DNA of 64,000 nucleotides from contig JAIPBE010000005.1 in NCBI GenBank assembly GCA_021738725.1, forward strand, positions 74,174-138,173. Reading direction: 5' to 3'. The position numbers and the translations under genes are program-made. Of this stretch, positions 61,355-64,000 are shown piece after piece. The notes under the pieces are model-generated. The model worked only from the letters and a program-made list of their open reading frames with translations. It did not search any database and was not told the DNA's origin. Every line of letters begins with the position of its first letter. The first letter of the stretch is position 1. The stretch comes from Saprospiraceae bacterium. GTDB lineage: Bacteria > Bacteroidota > Bacteroidia > Chitinophagales > Saprospiraceae.

Positions 61355-61630
61355 ATGAGTGTTTACCTGAGTAAGGAAAAAAAAGACGAGATTTTCGCAA
61401 AGTATGGCGGTAGCGCTGAGAATACCGGATCCATTGAGGGTCAGGTTGCTCTGTTCACCTATCGAATTGCCAGTCTTTCCGAGCACCTCAAAACTAACAA
61501 CAAAGACCATTCTTGTCGTCGTGCCTTGTTACACCTTGTCGGGCAACGGAAACGGATGTTATCCTATATGATGAAAAAGGATATTGCTCGTTTCCGGTCG
61601 CTGTGTGACGAACTGGGTATACGTCGATAG
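61355..61630 (+). CDS. rpsO: 30S ribosomal protein S15
   Basis: 91 aa from the ATG at 61355, the usual length of S15; an in-frame extension to 61259 runs through the promoter. S15 binds the 16S rRNA platform early in 30S assembly. Conserved blocks: GSAENTGSIEGQVALFTYRI, LSEHLKTNNKDHSCRRALLHLVGQRKRML (in parts), and the C-terminal ARFRSLCDELGIRR. It is followed by a terminator and then pnp, the classic rpsO-pnp order. Confidence 0.97.
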   Translation: MSVYLSKEKKDEIFAKYGGSAENTGSIEGQVALFTYRIASLSEHLKTNNKDHSCRRALLHLVGQRKRMLSYMMKKDIARFRSLCDELGIRR

Positions 61631-61640
61631 TCTACCTTAT

Positions 61641-61670
61641 AAAGTGTCCTCATTGGAGGACACTTTTTTT
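61641..61670 (+). terminator. Intrinsic terminator after rpsO
   Basis: AAAGTGTCCTC (61641-61651) pairs perfectly with GAGGACACTTT (61656-61666) around ATTG, followed by four further T residues. It separates rpsO from pnp. Confidence 0.92.
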
Positions 61671-61823
61671 ATCCTCCCTTTAGAAGCGACCGTTCTGCAT
61701 TGCAGCCCAAGTTCTTTTCCTAACAACGGCTCCCCAGCAACGCAAATCCCCGGTATCTGCCGTGCTGTTCCATTCGCTTCGGGGACATTGCCTATTTATT
61801 GCTGACAATCAAACGCCATTCAC

Positions 61824-64000
61824 ATGGGGAAGCAAATTCCAACCACCACCTCATTCCATCTTCCTGATGGTCGGGAGGTCATTCTGGAGACCGGAAAATT
61901 GGCCACACAGGCTGATGGTTCGGTTGTCGTACGTTGTGGCAACACGATGATACTCGCTACAGTGGTCTCCGCCATGGAGCCACGTCCAGGAGCACCCTTT
62001 TTTCCACTATCTGTTGACTATCAGGAGCGTTTTGCTGCTGCGGGACGTATCCCGGGCAACTTTTTCCGTCGCGAAACCCGACTGAATGACCATGAAGTTC
62101 TGATCTGTCGTCTGATCGACCGGGCTATTCGGCCGTTGTTTCCGGATGGCTATATGAATGACACACAAGTCATTCTCAACCTGATCTCAACCGACCTGGA
62201 TGTACCACCGGATGCATTTGCAGCCCTGGCTGCCTCCGCGGCCCTTTGGGTTTCCAATATTCCATGGACTGGACCTATCTCCGAAGTTCGTGTGGCCAAG
62301 ATCAACGGCACCTATCATATCAACCCGAACAAGTCGGCTCTGGAAGATGCAACGATGGATATCATTGTCGCGGCGACTGAGGCAGATGTCATGATGGTTG
62401 AAGGTGAAATGAAAGAATGCTCCGAGCAGGAACTGATCGATGCGATCCGTTTCGGACATGACGCCATCAAAACACAGATTGCTGCGCAACACGCGCTGGC
62501 ACAATTGGTCGGTGAAAAAGCGACCGTCAAGCGTGTTCGACCCGAAGCTGAAGCCGATGCGGAAATAGAAGCCGCTGTGGCGGCCTTTGCCAAGGACAAA
62601 ATCCTGGAAGTTGCCAAAGGCGCCCTGGACAAAGGCACTCGTAAAGACCGCTTTAAGGCCATCTACGAGGAATACAAGGAAAAAGTGACCGCCGAAAAAG
62701 GCGAAGAGTATATCGCGGAAAAAGGCGGCCTTATGGCCACCTATTTCGACAAACTGAAGAAAAAGGTGATCCGCCAGATGGTTCTGGACACATCTATCCG
62801 ACTGGATGGACGTCGTCTGGACGAGATCCGGGATATCTGGACAGAGGTGGATTATTTGCCGACCACCCATGGCTCTGCGATTTTCACACGTGGTGAAACA
62901 CAGGCCCTGACCTCACTGACACTGGGTACCAAGACGGATGCCGCCATGGTTGACACCGCTCAGGAATTCGGATTTTCCAGATTCCTGTTGCACTATAATT
63001 TTCCCGGATTTTCCGTTGGTGAAGTGAAGCCTCAGCGCGGTCCTGGCCGTCGTGAAGTGGGTCACGCCAATCTGGCCGCCCGCTCATTAAAGCAGGTGAT
63101 GCCGGAAGATTTTCCCTATACCGTCCGGATCGTATCCGACATCCTGGAATCGAATGGCTCTTCTTCTATGGCAACAGTTTGTGCCGGTGCCCTGGCAATG
63201 ATGGATGGCGGTGTACCTATCCGCAGTGCCGTTTCTGGTATTGCCATGGGTATGATCGCTGAAGGCAACCGGGTAGCTATCCTCTCTGACATTCTCGGAG
63301 ATGAGGATGCACTGGGTGATATGGACTTCAAGGTCACTGGTACCGAAAAAGGGATCTGTGCCTGTCAAATGGATATCAAGATCGATGGCCTGCCATATGA
63401 GCAACTGGAAAAAGCGCTTGAACAAGCCCGTCAGGGTCGGTTGCACATCTTGAAGGAAATGGCCAAGACATTGGCTGTTCCAAATGAGGATCTCAAGCCA
63501 CACGCTCCACGCATTGTGGAGCTCGTCATCGACAAGTCCTTCATTGGCGCGGTGATCGGACCTGGTGGTAAGATCATCCAGGAGATGCAGGAGATCACCA
63601 AGACCACGATCAACATCGAAGAAAGAGACGGCAAAGGATATGTTCAGATCTCATCCAGTAACAAGGAGGATATCGACAATGCTGTGGGACGGATCAAAAT
63701 GATCACCCACGTACCTGAAATCGGTGATGTATATGATGCAGTTGTCGTTTCCTTGCAGCCTTATGGCTGCTTTGTAGACTTCCAGGGCAAGAGTGGCCTG
63801 TTGCATATTTCCGAGATCACCTGGGAACGCCTGGATCGCGTCGAAGATGCGTTGAATGAAGGCGATACGCTCCAGGTGAAGCTGATCGATATCGATGAGC
63901 GGACGGGTAAATTCCGTCTCAGCCGGAAGGTCCTCCTGCCACGCCCGGAAGGGATGTCTGAAGATGATCGCCCACCGCGCCGTGAAGGCGGAGGTGACCG
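61824..64000 (+). CDS. pnp: Polyribonucleotide nucleotidyltransferase, 5' part (partial)
   Basis: The open frame starts at the ATG at 61824 and runs without a stop to the window end, giving 725 codons. PNPase degrades RNA 3' to 5' with phosphate. Visible in order: first RNase PH domain (FFRRETRLNDHEVLICRLID, AIRPLFPDGYMND), the helical linker (about 215-325), second RNase PH domain (SIRLDGRRLDEIRDIW, FTRGETQAL, QRGPGRREVGHANLA, DALGDMDFKVTGTEKG with catalytic aspartates), a KH domain (FIGAVIGPGGKIIQEM) and an S1 domain (YDAVVVSLQPYGCFVDF). The glycine- and arginine-rich C-terminal end is cut by the window. No Shine-Dalgarno site is seen, and the upstream 150 bp may form a CCCCG/CGGGG leader hairpin. 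Confidence 0.96.
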   Translation, partial: MGKQIPTTTSFHLPDGREVILETGKLATQADGSVVVRCGNTMILATVVSAMEPRPGAPFFPLSVDYQERFAAAGRIPGNFFRRETRLNDHEVLICRLIDRAIRPLFPDGYMNDTQVILNLISTDLDVPPDAFAALAASAALWVSNIPWTGPISEVRVAKINGTYHINPNKSALEDATMDIIVAATEADVMMVEGEMKECSEQELIDAIRFGHDAIKTQIAAQHALAQLVGEKATVKRVRPEAEADAEIEAAVAAFAKDKILEVAKGALDKGTRKDRFKAIYEEYKEKVTAEKGEEYIAEKGGLMATYFDKLKKKVIRQMVLDTSIRLDGRRLDEIRDIWTEVDYLPTTHGSAIFTRGETQALTSLTLGTKTDAAMVDTAQEFGFSRFLLHYNFPGFSVGEVKPQRGPGRREVGHANLAARSLKQVMPEDFPYTVRIVSDILESNGSSSMATVCAGALAMMDGGVPIRSAVSGIAMGMIAEGNRVAILSDILGDEDALGDMDFKVTGTEKGICACQMDIKIDGLPYEQLEKALEQARQGRLHILKEMAKTLAVPNEDLKPHAPRIVELVIDKSFIGAVIGPGGKIIQEMQEITKTTINIEERDGKGYVQISSSNKEDIDNAVGRIKMITHVPEIGDVYDAVVVSLQPYGCFVDFQGKSGLLHISEITWERLDRVEDALNEGDTLQVKLIDIDERTGKFRLSRKVLLPRPEGMSEDDRPPRREGGGD

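Overview
The window looks like a chromosomal stretch from a Bacteroidota bacterium, most likely of the Saprospiria type. The evidence is: secreted proteins with type IX secretion (T9SS) sorting tails (25069-27459, 35178-36056, 59177-60151), a choice-of-anchor B/LVIVD protein, a bacillithiol deacetylase, many lipoproteins, few Shine-Dalgarno sites, and repeated TAnnTTTG-type -7 promoter boxes. Base composition is close to even and genes are densely packed. I see no phage, transposase, CRISPR array or plasmid functions. The assignment to Saprospiria is an inference from gene content.

Layout. 1-7.9 kb: glycerol-3-phosphate dehydrogenase, a three-gene methionine sulfoxide reductase operon (msrB-msrB-msrA), a MOSC protein, a 658-bp gene-free stretch with a promoter and several hairpins, sucC, a lipoprotein, threonine aldolase and a DUF151 bifunctional nuclease. 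7.9-20.2 kb: etfBA, a TPR protein, dapF, an HtrA protease, an acyl-CoA carboxylase beta subunit, a VWA-like membrane protein coupled to bshB1, an intergenic repeat-like element, a secreted protein of unknown role and an RNA methyltransferase. 20.2-29.7 kb: a KAS III enzyme, small membrane proteins, an acyltransferase, miaA, an ArsC-family protein, two large secreted proteins and tRNA-Glu(TTC). 29.8-32 kb: gap-pgk.

32-52.3 kb is mainly a surface polysaccharide region. It holds six glycosyltransferases or related GTs, two methyltransferases, a YfhO-type membrane protein, UDP-GlcNAc 2-epimerase, a Wzx-like flippase, and an aminotransferase/UXS/rfbB nucleotide-sugar operon. Metabolic genes interrupt it (isoaspartyl peptidase; enoyl-CoA hydratase, ferredoxin reductase and ferredoxin), together with one T9SS protein. 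A plausible division of work is: the epimerase, dehydratase, decarboxylase and aminotransferase make the sugars, the GTs assemble the repeat unit and the flippase exports it.

52.3-64 kb: an apparently unannotated structured RNA gene (about 52475-52696) with its own promoter, closing helix and terminator-like end; a LON-domain protein; a very large thioester alpha-2-macroglobulin lipoprotein; a MbnP-like T9SS protein next to a small cysteine-rich membrane protein; mazG, rpsO and the 5' part of pnp, which runs off the end.

The best candidates for something undescribed are the RNA gene at 52475-52696, the paired hairpin region upstream of sucC (3590-3860) and the structured intergenic element at 17450-17560.
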